Shown here piece by piece: positions 33,571 to 45,044 of a DNA stretch of 64,000 nucleotides. Origin of the DNA: Acanthosoma haemorrhoidale. Its lineage: Eukaryota > Arthropoda > Insecta > Hemiptera > Acanthosomatidae. Made by a program: the position numbers and the translations under genes. Position 1 is the stretch's first letter, and the number at the start of each line of letters is the position of its first letter. Location: contig OV884014.1 in the NCBI GenBank assembly GCA_930367205.1, positions 116,381,768 to 116,445,767 of the forward strand. The letters run 5' to 3'. The notes under the pieces were generated by a model. That model was given only the letters and a program-made list of their open reading frames with translations, had not been told where the DNA came from and did not search any database.

Positions 33571-35104
33571 TAGGAATCATTTATTAAATATTGAAGGAGC
33601 ATGCTTAGTTAGATTCCTGATCATGCAGTCTGTCCTTTTCTGGATATGGTTCTTTGGTATTTATTTCACAGATTAATCTCCAAGTATATTTAGATTCAGC
33701 AGTTTTGCATTGTAAATTATGCTGTAAATATCCCTGTCTAAACTTAAAAAAAAAAAAATAAATAAAAAAATAAACCTATAGATTCAATTGGATTGTAATA
33801 ACCCTGAAGGAGAACGGTAGGCCCCGACGGCTGAGACACCCGCACACTGACAAAGAGACAGGACCGAACTTTCCCGCAGGTAGAGGGCCGCTTTTTGCCC
33901 GAGGTCGCTGACCCCTGGCCGTCTTAACTGGTGCTTTGTGGCCATGGCTCTGTTCATGCTTCTAACGGCATGCTTTATTTCATAGCAGATTGCATCTATG
34001 CGCTTGACAACTGTCATGGTTTAAGTTCAAAGCACAATATTATGTCTAATAGTTACTTCGAAAAAGGATTTTTAAAAAATGGGCCGGGTAGGTTTCAGTG
34101 CACCTGCAGTTTTGTAAGGATTGTTCTCATCTATCTGAACTACAGTCCCACATTTTTCACACTGTACTTTCCATGATTTATACGTAAATTACCTCGTCTT
34201 TATTATCATTATTACGCATTTATTTAGAAGTTTTAGAAGGCTGGATCCACAGATTTTTACTTAGTTTATTTTATTTTTTATTTTTTCTAAATAAATTTTA
34301 TTCATTTTACTACAGAAACCATATTTTTGTTCACTGAAAATTGTCTTTTTGAAACATTGAAAAAAAAAAGAGCAATGGTAATTTGACGAAGCAACATTAG
34401 ATTCGTGATTTCTGTTGTTGTCACCCGAATTCTCAAAAGAAGGGAGAACTTTCAAAATAAAAAAAAAACTGTACCAAGTTAATTTCTTCATTCATAGCGA
34501 TTGCACTGAAAAGTAGAAAAGCTATTATTATTTTTTTTAAATAGAAAAATCTTGTCAGCTTTATACCCTGAGATATTGTTTGGTAGTTAATTAGTTAGAT
34601 TACGTCAGCAGCAGTGACGTAGCACTTCTATTGCTTACTCAAGTTAATCGTAGCAAGAGTTCGTTCTTCATTTCTTTAATAGAATTAGTTGAGCGGGACG
34701 GGGGGAGTTCAACCTATATTTATTCTCCGCCAGCTATTATTAAATCTTTTGATAAATGACCCGTTATATATATAAAAAAAGGCAACATTTTTCACCAAGA
34801 CTGATTTAAATTAAACGCGACTAGCCCTAAGAGAGGGGGGGGGAACTCATCGGCTGAGACCGGGCGCTGTAATACCCCCCCCCCCCCACACCACTTTTTC
34901 TCTAATGCGTTTCATCAACTCTTCCTTTCATTCTCATCTCTTTTTCTAGCTGTCATAAAGACAAGGGAAAATCACTAGGAAGATTTCTTTCCCTGAATCA
35001 TCGTAAAGACGGTGTTGTGTTCATCTTCTTCCTGCAATAATTACCTCAGAAGAGTTATGTATCGCCGCTGAATCATTCGTTATTCGTGCCGCTACACTTT
35101 ACTC
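33571..35104. other. No recognisable gene; weak exon candidate at 33.8-34.0 kb
   Basis: The minus-strand ORF 34017-33784 reads VVKRIDAICYEIKHAVRSMN, RAMATKHQLRRPGVSDLGQK and so on, a hydrophilic and more protein-like composition than its surroundings. Nothing identifies it and no splice sites are convincing. There are poly-A (33745-33770) and poly-C/poly-G runs (34849-34890). The rest is AT-rich. Confidence 0.3.
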
Positions 35105-35312
35105 ATTACCATATGTTTAAAGCTTATTCAGTCATACCAATATCAGCAAACTTCAAACTATTCAAAATAAGTTTCTAACGATAATATTTGACCCACCAAG
35201 GTATGCAACAACATTTAGGTTGCGCAGTGTATCCAAAGCTGATTATATTCTAGACATTTTAAAAGCGATAACCACATAATTTACTCATGAATGTAAACAT
35301 AACGAGAATCCG
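35105..35312 (+). pseudogene. Non-LTR reverse transcriptase C-terminal scrap feeding a tandem repeat
   Basis: The plus frame reads TNISKLQTIQNKFLTIIFDP, then PRYATTFRLRSVSKADYILD, ILKAITT, one TAA, then FTHECKHNENPLLQYVANIH. It is the same type of RT tail as 30180-30470: 'LQTIQNK', 'PPRY' and 'NPLL' are diagnostic. The last codons (LLQYVANIHKLL) coincide with the first unit of the tandem array that follows. Confidence 0.6.
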
Positions 35313-35458
35313 TTACTTCAATATGTTGCTAACATACATAAATTACTTATATGTTGCTAACATACATAAATTATTTCAATATGTTGCTAACATATATAAA
35401 TTACTTCAATATGTTGCTAACATACATAAATTACTTATATGTTGCTAACATACATAAA
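35313..35458. repeat. 28/30-bp tandem repeat derived from RT coding sequence
   Basis: Five units of TTACTTCAATATGTTGCTAA CATACATAAA or the two-base-shorter variant TTACTTATATGTTGC..., in the order 30, 28, 30, 30, 28. The first unit is the codons for the LLQYVANIHK end of the RT fragment, so a piece of retrotransposon coding sequence was amplified in tandem. Confidence 0.85.
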
Positions 35459-35804
35459 TTACTAGGGCATGATGTATTACGAAGAACTATTTTTCTGTTA
35501 GATTAAAAATTATCTATACTTTAATGAAGACTAATCATAATCAAGAGTGATAATTTCTTAAGACTAGATGCATATTTGAATAACATTTTTTTTTTTTTTT
35601 TTATGCAAATATTCTAATTCGCTCTTTATTAGTATAAGTCATGGTTAGTATTAAGATTTTTCCATTACTAACTAATTCAAGGATATGTCCTAGCTAATTT
35701 TATTTTGATCATGTCAATGTTTTTTGTTTTATTTATTACAGTATTTTCTTTCATTATTTAAGAACTTTTTATTGGAATTTTAAAAATATAAATATATATA
35801 TAAT
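35459..35804. other. No recognisable feature
   Basis: AT-rich, with an 18-base poly-T at 35586-35603. Confidence 0.5.
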
Positions 35805-36040
35805 TTTATTGTGAAATAATTACAATCTGCCTTTTATAAGGCAATAATAATACAGATAAATGATCTCATTCATACCATATTTACAGTCATCATTCACACA
35901 ATAGGACATGATTGGAGAAACTGGGCATTGCCAGGACTCCCACTGTCACGCGATTATAGCAGGTCACGAGGCTACTGCCGTTTCAGTCTCCGAGGAGGAT
36001 TATAGGGATGAGTGGCGCAGTGCAAAGACTGTGCTACATG
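35805..36040 (-). mobile_element. Family A 3' UTR with internal deletion (copy 7)
   Basis: On the plus strand, TTTTATTGTGAAATAATTAC, then CATTCATACCATATTTACAG, then a jump from CATTCAC directly to AGGACATGATTGGAGAAACT. About 200 bases of the family UTR are missing compared with copies 6 and 8. The right part runs to GGATGAGTGGCGCAGTGC and stops. Confidence 0.75.
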
Positions 36041-37763
36041 GGGGAAAAATATAAATAAACCAGATGAAAGGAGACTAACTCTAAGGATAATACAGACAGC
36101 TAGATAGATAGGCCTACTCCTTAATGAGTAGTTGATTTCAATTTATAGTATTATTTTTGGTAGCTAGATCTTTAGTTTTTGTTTTTTACCTATCCTGAAT
36201 GAGTCCTTGAATCATGGAAGAAAAAAATAAATTGAAATCTTTGGTGGTTTTTACGTCATGACTGAGTAATGCTTAAAGGTTAGAAAAATGTTTTGAATAT
36301 GTACAGTATTTTTCTCAAAATTTTGTATAGTTTTGACTTCTTAAATTTTAGATGGATTAGTTAAACGCGTTCCTGTTTGAGACTAGAGCCTCTCCCTTTG
36401 GACTTGACAATAAATAGACGAGTCACGATTTGGCCGTTATTTAAAGAACGAATCAAAAATTAAAAAGATTTCCATTGATAAATAAATGTCATTGTTAGTA
36501 TGACATGTTGACACGAAGTATACTGTTTTATCATTAGCTAAGATTTTTTTCATTGGCGAACCACAGATGATGATGAAACGCCTTATCTTTCTTCCCCGGA
36601 TTCGCGATAGAAGTTGGTCACTGATAAAACTTTACTGATAAAACTATACATATTTCCTTCTGAAACATTGCGTCAACGATACCTCACTGTGAAACAACGA
36701 GGCTGATTACCACCTGAAGGTGAAATTAGCTCCTTTTTTGTTTATTAAACCATAGAATTCCAAAGGTTTGGAAATCAAAAGCTTTAATGGCATCTATAAT
36801 GTCTACATTCTGAGTCAATGTGTCGAGAGCCATCAATGCATTGGAATCTTAGCAAATCCTCACCTTTCCCTTGACTAGTAATAGTACTGTTCTAGTAATG
36901 ACACTGGATTTCTCCAGCAATCTATCTATGTAGGTTAGTCATGAACAGTTTCCCTTTCAAAGCATTAGTACTGCTAGCAGCTTGTTGGATTGTTTCGTGA
37001 CTATGTCAAGAGTCTTGTTGGGCTTGTACATTATTGTTTATAACAAATAGAAGAACAAACAGAAAAAGTTCTGTTTAATCCTTCCAGTAACAAGAATTTT
37101 TATTTTCTAGCCGATGGTCGAACCCGGGGCACGTCCAGCCTCTTCTGGGGTCGACCCAACCCTTTCCAAGTGTTTACCTGGTCCTGGGTTGGTACGCTGA
37201 CCTATATACCTATATACCTCGTACCTATCTTTGGGTATTATCTAAGCCCGAAAAACCTATAACTCAGGTGATTTCCACAGGGTTTGTGCTTAACCTAAGT
37301 CTAAGCTATCATTTTCCAAGTTCTAATGTTTTCTTGTCGAAACTTAGAGTAGCTAACACTAGAAATATTTAAAACACCCATGTTTCCCGTTGTTGAAGGA
37401 GATGGTAGATTATACTTCATTGAATGCACACGAAATCGTTTGTGGAGGCGTGAACTGTTTTATTACCCCCGAGTCATAAAAAAAAAAATTTACTTACTTA
37501 AAAAGATTCTTTTTCAAGAAAAGTAATTTTGAAATAGCGATTTAACTGGTCCACTTTCTACCATTAGAATCTTCTAATGGTAGACACTTTCTAATGCTTA
37601 GATAATTCTGAAAAGAGTGCAGGATAATTTGCTCTACTCATCAACTAAATTAAATTAAAAAAAATTTTCGTATTTAAATGTATAATGTCAGCAATTAACT
37701 ATCGGTCTATAGTTTTATAATGCTTGTTGTTTATATAATATTTATAATCTTGCTAAGAACAAG
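36041..37763. other. No recognisable gene
   Basis: AT-rich. A B-box-like GGGTTCGACC (minus, near 37110) lies in a GC-richer patch at 37100-37190, but no A box is placed correctly. A duplicated ATTAGAATC/CTTCTAATGGTAGA element occurs at 37560-37590. Confidence 0.4.
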
Positions 37764-38056
37764 TAGAAGGGGCTGGAGCAGAACTGTATACCTGCCTTGT
37801 GACTTGATGGAAGTCACTGATGGTTCCCTGTTATTTTTAAGTAAGCAACCCCATCCCTTCAAGACCTCCCTACTTCCCAGAACTATCCTTTTCTTATACA
37901 TATATGTCTCAGCTTTAGCCCCAGACCCCACTCGTCCCTTGACCTTCCACCCAGTATGTAGTAACGTAACTCTTAATATTTCTTTTGCTTGTACTTCATA
38001 ATAAAGCTTGTCTTTTTTTTCTTTTAAAAGACTCCTCTATAAAGATTATTTAACTT
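37764..38056 (+). repeat. Interspersed repeat family C, copy 2
   Basis: Partner of 560-855 in the same orientation. Relative to copy 1 it has about 24 extra bases (GATGGAAGTCACTGATGGTT region, near 37805-37828) and a clearer polyadenylation-type end, CTTCATAATAAAGCTTGTC followed by T-rich and A-containing sequence. The ORF crossing it (37720-38001) is not conserved in copy 1 and is not likely to be coding. Confidence 0.6.
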
Positions 38057-39422
38057 ATGATAAATGATAAAAAAAATAGTGTACCAGTATAAATATTTAA
38101 CTTAAGTGATGGTTAAAATTACAATAAATTGTATCACAGTTTAATCTAAGATTGAATTAATTAGATTACATTTTCTGCCGAATTAAACTTTTTAAAATTT
38201 TTTTCAACTAATAATTCAATACAATCATCACTTCACTTTGACCCGAACCAAAAAAAAAACCCACTCTCTTTCTCTAAAGTACTCGAACCCATCTCGTTTA
38301 TTACACTAAGCTATATATAATATATTTGGGAGCCCCCTTGCCCAAACATTGTTCCATTCGCTAATGCTTCAGTGAACTCCTTTCAGCCTGAGGGACTATC
38401 GACAGTCCCTTTAACTCAGCTGAGGTTATTTCTCCATCGATCCGGGCCTATCTCCTACTGAGTCTTCGCCTTAAAGCTTTTTATTGTCCGCCTCGGCAGG
38501 GGTCGAGCACGTTCGGCTTCGTCGAGTGTTGTCTCTTCCTGGAGGAACCTTATGGTACGATCGGATCTCTGAGCCGATGGCTAATCTTTTGACATGGAGT
38601 CTGGATAAGCAACTCACTATATCATCTTGATGGACGTCGCTTCCTGCGTAGACGAGAAAATAACACAGCTATAATTAATTGAGCTCTGCAATTAGCCGTG
38701 GCAGGGCATTAATGCCAAAGCTACTAGTAGATACTTCTTAATGGAGAGGCTTTAGAAATATATAAAAAAAAAAAAGTAGGTTTTAATTAACACCAATGTT
38801 TTTCTTCAAAAGCTTTTTTTTTGGCGAACAGTTCTCCTTTGTTAATAATGGTTGACTGGTCGCTATGTGGCACCTGAGGATACTAGAGGTTGCTAATCAA
38901 ACAAATGCTTTTGAAGATAAACCAACATGGTTGTATTTAAAGTCTTAATTATACCATCTCTTCCTAACACCTTATTCTCTGTAAAAAAAGTTTGTCTTGT
39001 ATCTGGCATTTTTAAGAATTATCAAGTGACCTATATACTATGTATAGAAAGTTTGATTTTCATTTATGATTGAGGACTCATTAAAGACGGTATTGAAAAA
39101 TAAATTCAAATCTTTTCCAATAATTTAATATCAACAGAAATCCCGCATATGTTTCAGATGATTACAATTTTTTCGTATGTCAAAAACTAAATGTTCTGTG
39201 GTTTTACAGATATAGTTAAGTACCCTTGGTCGAAATACTGACTGTTTTTTCCTGAATCTTTAAATAGATATTAAAACAAAAATTCACAGAGAGTTTCTCA
39301 ATTCCTACTTCATCCATTATGTTGTTTTATTTGTTAAAAAATGTTTTTATTGATTAAAGAATGGCACAGCTGTTGAAAATTGCGTTAAATTCAACGTCCA
39401 AGTTTGTACACACCCAGTAGTT
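38057..39422. other. No recognisable feature
   Basis: A GC-richer patch at 38390-38660 has no open frame with motifs. The rest is AT-rich. Confidence 0.4.
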
Positions 39423-39880
39423 CGTAACAAAATATCAAATGTACGACAAAGGTCTTACCGGCTTTCGCACTTGTTAACTTCACCCAACATGTCGCTGATG
39501 ACTGATGATGAACTGATGATATATGAATGTTCACGCTGTACTGCGCCCTACTATTTCCCCACTTGACTGACAATACAGTTAAAAGTCTCCAGCAATTCCA
39601 GAATGAGATCATAAGAAAAGTGGTCCGACTTACTTCTCTCGGTAGTTTCAAGAACACCGACCTGCACCCGTCGCACACCGGCACCCGTCGGTGGGCGAGT
39701 TCATCCGCCGGAGACACACTAAGTTTTTTGACGCGTTGCAGCACCTGACCAACCCAGCGTTTAGCACTACGACCCCACCAGCACTCCCGCACTGATGGCA
39801 ACAGATTGTTTGGGAAGTTAGGTTTAATTTTGTTGTTAGTTTTAAGTCTATGAAGGTTAGCCCCACCACTTTTTAAACAT
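39423..39880 (+). mobile_element. Non-LTR retrotransposon family B (B1c), degraded
   Basis: Aligns with 26094-26532 and continues into 3' UTR shared with 10539-11077 (GTTTGGGAAGTTAGGTTTAAT, AGGTTAGCCCCACCACTTTTT). Frame pieces include FPHLTDNTVKSLQQFQNEII, RKVVRLTSLGSFKNTDLHP and, after a frameshift, RRRHTKFFDALQHLTNPAFS. A small deletion removes the RPALLYG block. Long ORFs on the opposite strand here are shadows. Confidence 0.7.
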
Positions 39881-41326
39881 GTAAATGAATGAATAACGTA
39901 CATTATACTTTTGTAAAAATCACAAATCACAGTGTAAAATTGTCTAAAATGAAGCCAAGGTACAAGGTTTATAATATGGACCTATTGTAAGTATTGTAAA
40001 ATCTATAATGATTTACATAATTTATAATGACAAGGGGATCTAAAGAAAAAAAAACAAAAACAAAGCGTAAATGAATATATAATGTACATTATACTTTTGT
40101 AACAATTACAAATCGAATGTAAAATTATTCAAAATTGTATAAAATGTAAGCAAACTACATCCAGGACATATAATGACCTACTGCAAATATATTCCTTCAT
40201 ATAGGATCTATACTTTAAGACTCCCTCGTAACGATTTCTGTATCATTTAAAGTAGCATTGCGTTGTTATAAATCGCAATCGCTGATGTCCTTCTTCATAT
40301 GTCAACAAACAACAATTTACACCTTAGAAGGAATTCAGTGCCTAAACAACTATTGATTATTCTTAGCAGCTGTGGGTAATGATTGCTGAGCAGTGAAGTG
40401 AATAGTATTGGCGTTAAGGCACTGGAGGACTGTGTCGGTGCAGTAACGGTAATTGGCCTGTACCATAAACCGCGTTGTCTTCGATGTCTTAAGCCGTGAT
40501 GCAAAGATCCCCTTATGCTTAATCGCGGATCTTGATCGCCGGCGGGTCCGAGACCAGTCCTTGGCAGCTGTCCCCAGCGGTCGGTGAAAGGGTGTCTTTC
40601 GAAACCCCATCTGACCGCTCGCGGTTGACAAACGCACAAGGAAAGTGTGTCACCAGGTGGTCTATTGCCCCCTATGTAGTCTTCTTCGTGACGCCTTGTC
40701 GACGGAGTTCAGTATTCGGGTGGAAAAAAAACATCGCCCTTTAAATGCGAGCCGGATAATCTAACGCGCCTACTTGAGGCCTTTTTGTCCTATGTCTGTA
40801 ACCCCTAATAGTCTTCGTGGACCCGGTTAATCCGCCACCTGGCGTGGGGAAGCCCCTAATGGCCGATGGGAAACTGACGTCTCTCCCGCCTGTCACGAGT
40901 CATGGGGAGAGGGGATCCTCCGACAGATGATGAGTTTTATTGGATATTACAATGACGCCTTCTTACTTTATGACTCAGTCAAATTTAATGTAACACGTTA
41001 TGTGTGGGAATATGTCAGCGTCAATAATAAATAACAACATGTAAAACTGTTGCTTACCAGCGCGCTACTGTTCACAAGCACCGAAGGCTCATTGAGGATG
41101 GGCCGTGAGGGGCCTGTAAACATCAAAGATTGATGAAACAGGTGACAAAATACAAACGTGATGACTTTTAACTATTTTGATGATTTGTTGCACTATTTTG
41201 AGAATTAGATATCACGAGTATGATGGAATTATACTATCCAATTATAATCCATGGAAATTATGATCAATAGAATTATAATCCAAGCGTATTCTATTCAAAA
41301 GTACCGTTTCAGTATTTATTTTATTA
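39881..41326. other. No recognisable gene; unexplained ORFs at 40.3-40.7 kb
   Basis: Two overlapping minus ORFs (40639-40295 and 40637-40350) lie in GC-richer sequence. The second has a basic stretch (DWSRTRRRSRSAIKHKG) but no motif I know. GC-rich sequence continues to about 40930 without structure I can name. Confidence 0.35.
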
Positions 41327-41803
41327 ACAATAACAACAACTTTATTATGATAAAATTACAATCTGCCTCATTGGGCAATAAGTAATTGTGATAAATGTTT
41401 TCATTCATACCATATTTACAATTTTGATACACTCGCTCATTCATACAGTATTTACAAACAGCCCAGAGACCTCTCAAATCCACTGTCACCCCCCTCACGT
41501 GCGAAGGAGAAGCGCTCATCCGTCAGCCACGTCACTGGATAAGAGCCAGCGGAGACTGACAGAGAGCGCGAGAGCCACAGACGCTCAGGACATGATTGGA
41601 GAAACTGGCCATTGCCAGGACTCCCACTGTCACATATTTATAGCAGGTCACGAGGCCACTGCCGTTTCAGTCTCCGAGGAGGATTATAGGGATGAGTGGT
41701 GCAGTGCAATGACTGTGCTAGGGGATTAGGGTGGTTAGATAGGTTACTATGGAATTTTATTAACTTGGAAGGGATGAGTTCAAGAATGTAAGGTATATTA
41801 AGT
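41327..41803 (-). mobile_element. Jockey-like retrotransposon family A, 5'-truncated copy 8
   Basis: Minus strand. The RT tail LIPSKLIKFHSNLSNHPNPL and PYNPPRRLKRQWPRDLL (ORF 41865-41638) is followed by the UTR, ending AATAAAGTTGTTGTTATTGT in sense. Similarity to other copies stops near 41803; the first codons of that ORF lie in flanking DNA. A deletion of about 30 bases in the UTR removes the ACATGGTTG and GGAGTCTTGGGAAG blocks. Confidence 0.8.
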
Positions 41804-42160
41804 AAGATCAGTCTCCTGAAGATGCTTAAAACATCATGGACAAAATCATGGACATAAAAGTACACAAGTTACCCCTGACACGTTAATTACATTACCCTAA
41901 TCGTGGTTCCTAAATATATTTATCTATCCTTCCAATACGCTTCGCACTTAATTCCAGAGCCTTATTTGACTGTACCTGGAACATAAGTAGTCCAAAAGTG
42001 CCAAACGTTCCAAAATTCGATAACCTATGGCAAGGCAAGCTCTTTCCTTCTCTTAATCACGAACTCAGCGTCAACTTAAGTACTATTGGCTTATTTATTT
42101 ATTCTAGATTATTCATGTAAGAAACTATATAAGAGTTCAATATAATAACTCGAGTTTAGG
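41804..42160. other. No recognisable feature
   Basis: AT-rich spacer between a family A copy and an inverted-repeat structure. Confidence 0.45.
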
Positions 42161-42182
42161 CAATTATAAAACAGTTGTATTG
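42161..42182. repeat. 22-bp inverted repeat, left arm
   Basis: CAATTATAAAACAGTTGTAT TG, the reverse complement of 43401-43422 with one mismatch. The pair brackets the mariner at 42334-43280 and may be the ends of an older element into which it inserted. Confidence 0.65.
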
Positions 42183-42200
42183 ACATTACACAACTTATTA

Positions 42201-42233
42201 GCGCTTTCGACAGCTCTTAGCCGTCATCTTCAG
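42201..42233 (-). ncRNA. Hammerhead-ribozyme-like motif
   Basis: Complemented: CTGAAGA, then T, then GACGGCT-AAG-AGCTGTC (a seven-pair stem with one G-T pair and a three-base loop), then GAAA and GCGC. This is the conserved hammerhead order (CUGANGA, stem II, GAAA), except for one extra base between CUGAAGA and the stem. Hammerhead motifs are known in Penelope-like elements and other retroelements. The extra base, and the absence of a confirmed stem III/UH cleavage site, leave activity open. Confidence 0.4.
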
Positions 42234-42333
42234 TTATCCCTAAAATAAAATAAAAAGTCATATGATAAAACTAATCACTATTATTATATGCAACAGTGGT
42301 TACTTCTTTTGAGATTGTCCTTCTTTTCTAGAA

Positions 42334-43280
42334 GTCGAGTCATAAGTAACTTCCGTTTTTTTATTAGACATTTATTTTGCTCTCATTAAATAACAAAATT
42401 ATATTAATTTTGACGAGTGCAGGACGCTTTTCATGGAGTTTCTCTTGCGCTCTTTGCAACTGCTGAACGTATCTATCCGCAGTGATCGTTAAATTTAAAT
42501 TCAACAACTCGTGGTCAATTATTCCTTGACAATCCCACCATACGCACAATAAAATCTTTTTAGTCATGTATCTTTACTTTCGGATCTGGTAGGGGTGGTT
42601 GATCCTTATCAAGCCACTGTCTTTTGTGGGCTATATTGTCATATAGGTAACCCATTTTTCATCGCCTGTTACAATCCTGTTTACAAAAGGCTTAAGTTTT
42701 ACCCGTGAGAGCAGACCTGTGGCGATTGACATGCGATCTTCTTTATTCCGTTCACTGACATTGTGAGGTACCCACACTCCTAAATTCTCCAGGTGGTGGT
42801 TAACAGTTGATTGTGATGTATACAACCTTTCTGCTTTACCTCTTGTTAATTGACGTGGATTCTGCTCCAATATTGCCTTAAAAGGGTTGTCGTCAAAGTT
42901 GGAAGGACGTCCCGCCCTCGGTTCGTCTTTTAAGGTCGTATCTTCATAACGGAATTTTATAAACCAATTTCTAACTGCCCGATCAGTTATTAGTCCTTCA
43001 CCATATACACTGCATATTTTTTAAGCTGTCGCCCTAGCACTATTGCCTTGTTTAAATTCCCAAAGCATTACATGACGAATATGTACTTTTTGACTTTCCA
43101 TTTCAGAGGTTAAAAAAAACAGTTTAACGTAACGTGTATCACACAAAACAGTTGACAAAAGACTAACTGAAGCCTCGTCTATATAGTGAAAACAAAAACT
43201 TGTTGTCATGGTAACTCATATCGGGTAGATACGAACAATAGATTCTAATTAGCTGCACTGGAAATTACTTATGACTCGAC
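42334..43280 (-). mobile_element. mariner element (second family), internally deleted copy 1
   Basis: The inverted ends GTCGAGTCATAAGTAACTTCC (left) and GTCGAGTCATAAGTAATTTCC (complement of the right) flank a 947-bp element. The same ends and the same transposase occur in the 607-bp copy at 59899-60505. It sits inside the 22-bp inverted repeat pair at 42161 and 43401. TA duplications are not clear at the edges. Confidence 0.85.
42364..43101 (-). pseudogene. mariner transposase, N-terminal two thirds, interrupted
   Basis: Starts at the ATG at 43101 (MESQKVHIRHVMLWEFKQGN). A TAA at 43023-43021 replaces the Glu codon found at the equivalent place in copy 2 (ATAEKICSVYG). The frame then resumes: helix-turn-helix blocks, SQSTVNHHLENLGVWVPHN, then VTGDEKWV with the first catalytic Asp, a stop, KKILLCVWWDCQGIIDHELL and EKRPALV. 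There the sequence jumps to the 3' end, losing the 'HDNA' and 'SPDLAPSD' blocks with the second and third Asp. It cannot transpose. Known of the family: DNA cut-and-paste at TA sites. Confidence 0.85.
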
Positions 43281-43400
43281 CTGATAACTAAGCTTGCTAC
43301 ATCCACGTTTCTCACTTTACGACTGGCTTTGTCCAGGAGGTATAGAGGGGGCAGGTTTTTGGTTAGCATATGCTTTTTTAGTAATATTAAAAATATTATA

Positions 43401-43422
43401 CAATAAAACTGTTTTATAATTG
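43401..43422. repeat. 22-bp inverted repeat, right arm
   Basis: CAATAAAACTGTTTTATAAT TG, inverted partner of 42161-42182 with one mismatch, about 1.2 kb away. Confidence 0.65.
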
Positions 43423-44159
43423 CACCATTCCACAATCCGGCAGTCTTTTTTTTGAGTTTAGGTAAATCAATGAAATGACGTATAAATTATTACAATAACA
43501 AGAATTACAAGAACAATATTTGGAATAGTTGAGAGAAATCGTATTTATTTTCTTGATATACATATACTCTTATTCTATGGTTACTATAATAATACGGTAT
43601 ACTTCACCCCTATATTGTAAGTAATATTAGACGGGGCAGCTGGTCGACCAATGCTCCCCCGACCTGCGAGCTCCCACACCCAGCCCTTTCCCACCGATCT
43701 GTGAGCCGCTGCTTCCATTCTTCCTTCCAACAATAGTCTCAACTGGATAGATTTTTATTTTAGATTTATATAAATTGAAATTCCGACATTCCCGGCTGTG
43801 GTCTCGGCGAATCTCCCAGCTATTTCGGTCCGCTTAGCTTTCGAAATTCCAATATCGTAGAATGACATTTTTTCTCTTATATTTTCTTTTGATCAAGTTG
43901 AATTAAATCCGGTTCCATGGAATCGCTATAGTTAAACTAGTATTAATCTTGCAAACCTAATTTGGTTTTTTTTATACCGGATTTACTTGAAATGAAGTAG
44001 CTTAAATTTGTTCACGAACCTTATCTTCGCCAGTACTTAAGTAAAATGTAGCAAAAGATTAGATTATTTTTGTTGTTTAATACTATTTTGGACATTGGTC
44101 CTACTCAGGCCCGCATAAGTATCACAGGTACAAATGCTAGAAAATGTCATCTTCTGTTA
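43423..44159. other. No recognisable feature
   Basis: AT-rich spacer; nothing recognised. Confidence 0.45.
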
Positions 44160-44226
44160 AGTGGGTTTTGAACTTAAGCCTTTTTTGTTTTTATCTTGAA
44201 GCGGTTATGTTAACCATTACAGCGCA
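44160..44226 (-). ncRNA. tRNA-like sequence (tRNA relic or SINE head)
   Basis: Complemented: TGCGCTGTAATGGTTAACAT (A-box-like), AACCGCTTCAAGAT, an A-rich insertion, then GGCTTAAGTTCAAAACCCAC (B-box-like GGTTCAAANCC). The order and spacing match a tRNA-derived SINE head. The anticodon region is A-rich and the acceptor stem is absent. Confidence 0.4.
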
Positions 44227-45044
44227 TATAATTCTGATTTATACGGTAGAATTAATAGGTCCAGTCTCTCCGTATAGGGACGAGAATCTTGCCAGACATA
44301 AATGGCCAGTCATTTAATGTGAGCAATCATCATACTCCATCTTGGAGAAACGCTGATTCACCCGACCGGTGGTAGCGACTTCCTGCCCGGGAGGTGAAAA
44401 ACGTCGTTGTGGGGTTTCCAGCTAGACTGCAGGGTTTCTGGTGGCCAGGCGACAATGAAACTCTGTGCATTTATCCTACATTTCCGGGGGGTTCATTAGC
44501 AATGCAAATTTGACTCTCGAAGCCCGTGTTTTTGAACTGTGTTACAAACATTAGCACCGCTGCGATGACGGGCCTATGTTGCGTCACGGAATTAAATGCC
44601 ATCTGCTTATGGCTGAGGTTTCTTAAAAGCTTCAAATACGCAAACTAATTTAATTTAAATCGTCTTTATATTATAAATTCAATATACTTCAGCCATTGTT
44701 GAATTGATAATATTAAATAATTACCCAGTAGATAATACTGGAGACATCCATGAGATGTATAGCTTACAGATATCATGGAGCTGGCGGTATCTTGGAGACG
44801 TGCCCGGCCAGTAAGGGCTTATAGATTTACGATGCCTAGTATATCTTAGGGTTGGAAACCGCCCTCGACATGTAAATAGGGTAATGGAGAAGGGAGTGGG
44901 TTTTAATTATATCATTAAAATTAAAAAGGTGTAATACATATTGCAAATAAGGAATCTTCGGTGTAGTATAGGCACTAGTATATATTCATTTGTATCCCCA
45001 ATATCTAGTCAGGGACTATACTAGCTGAACTATCTTGTCACGAG
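44227..45044. other. Left flank of the satellite; no recognisable feature
   Basis: A moderately GC-rich patch (44260-44600) without open frames of note, then AT-rich sequence up to the array edge, where CTTGTCACGAG precedes the first TGACGACCC. Confidence 0.45.

Noticed and set aside
38262..38300. tRNA gene from GGGTTCGAGT on the minus strand
   Set aside because: B-box-like only. The nearest A-box-like word is too close and no stems pair.
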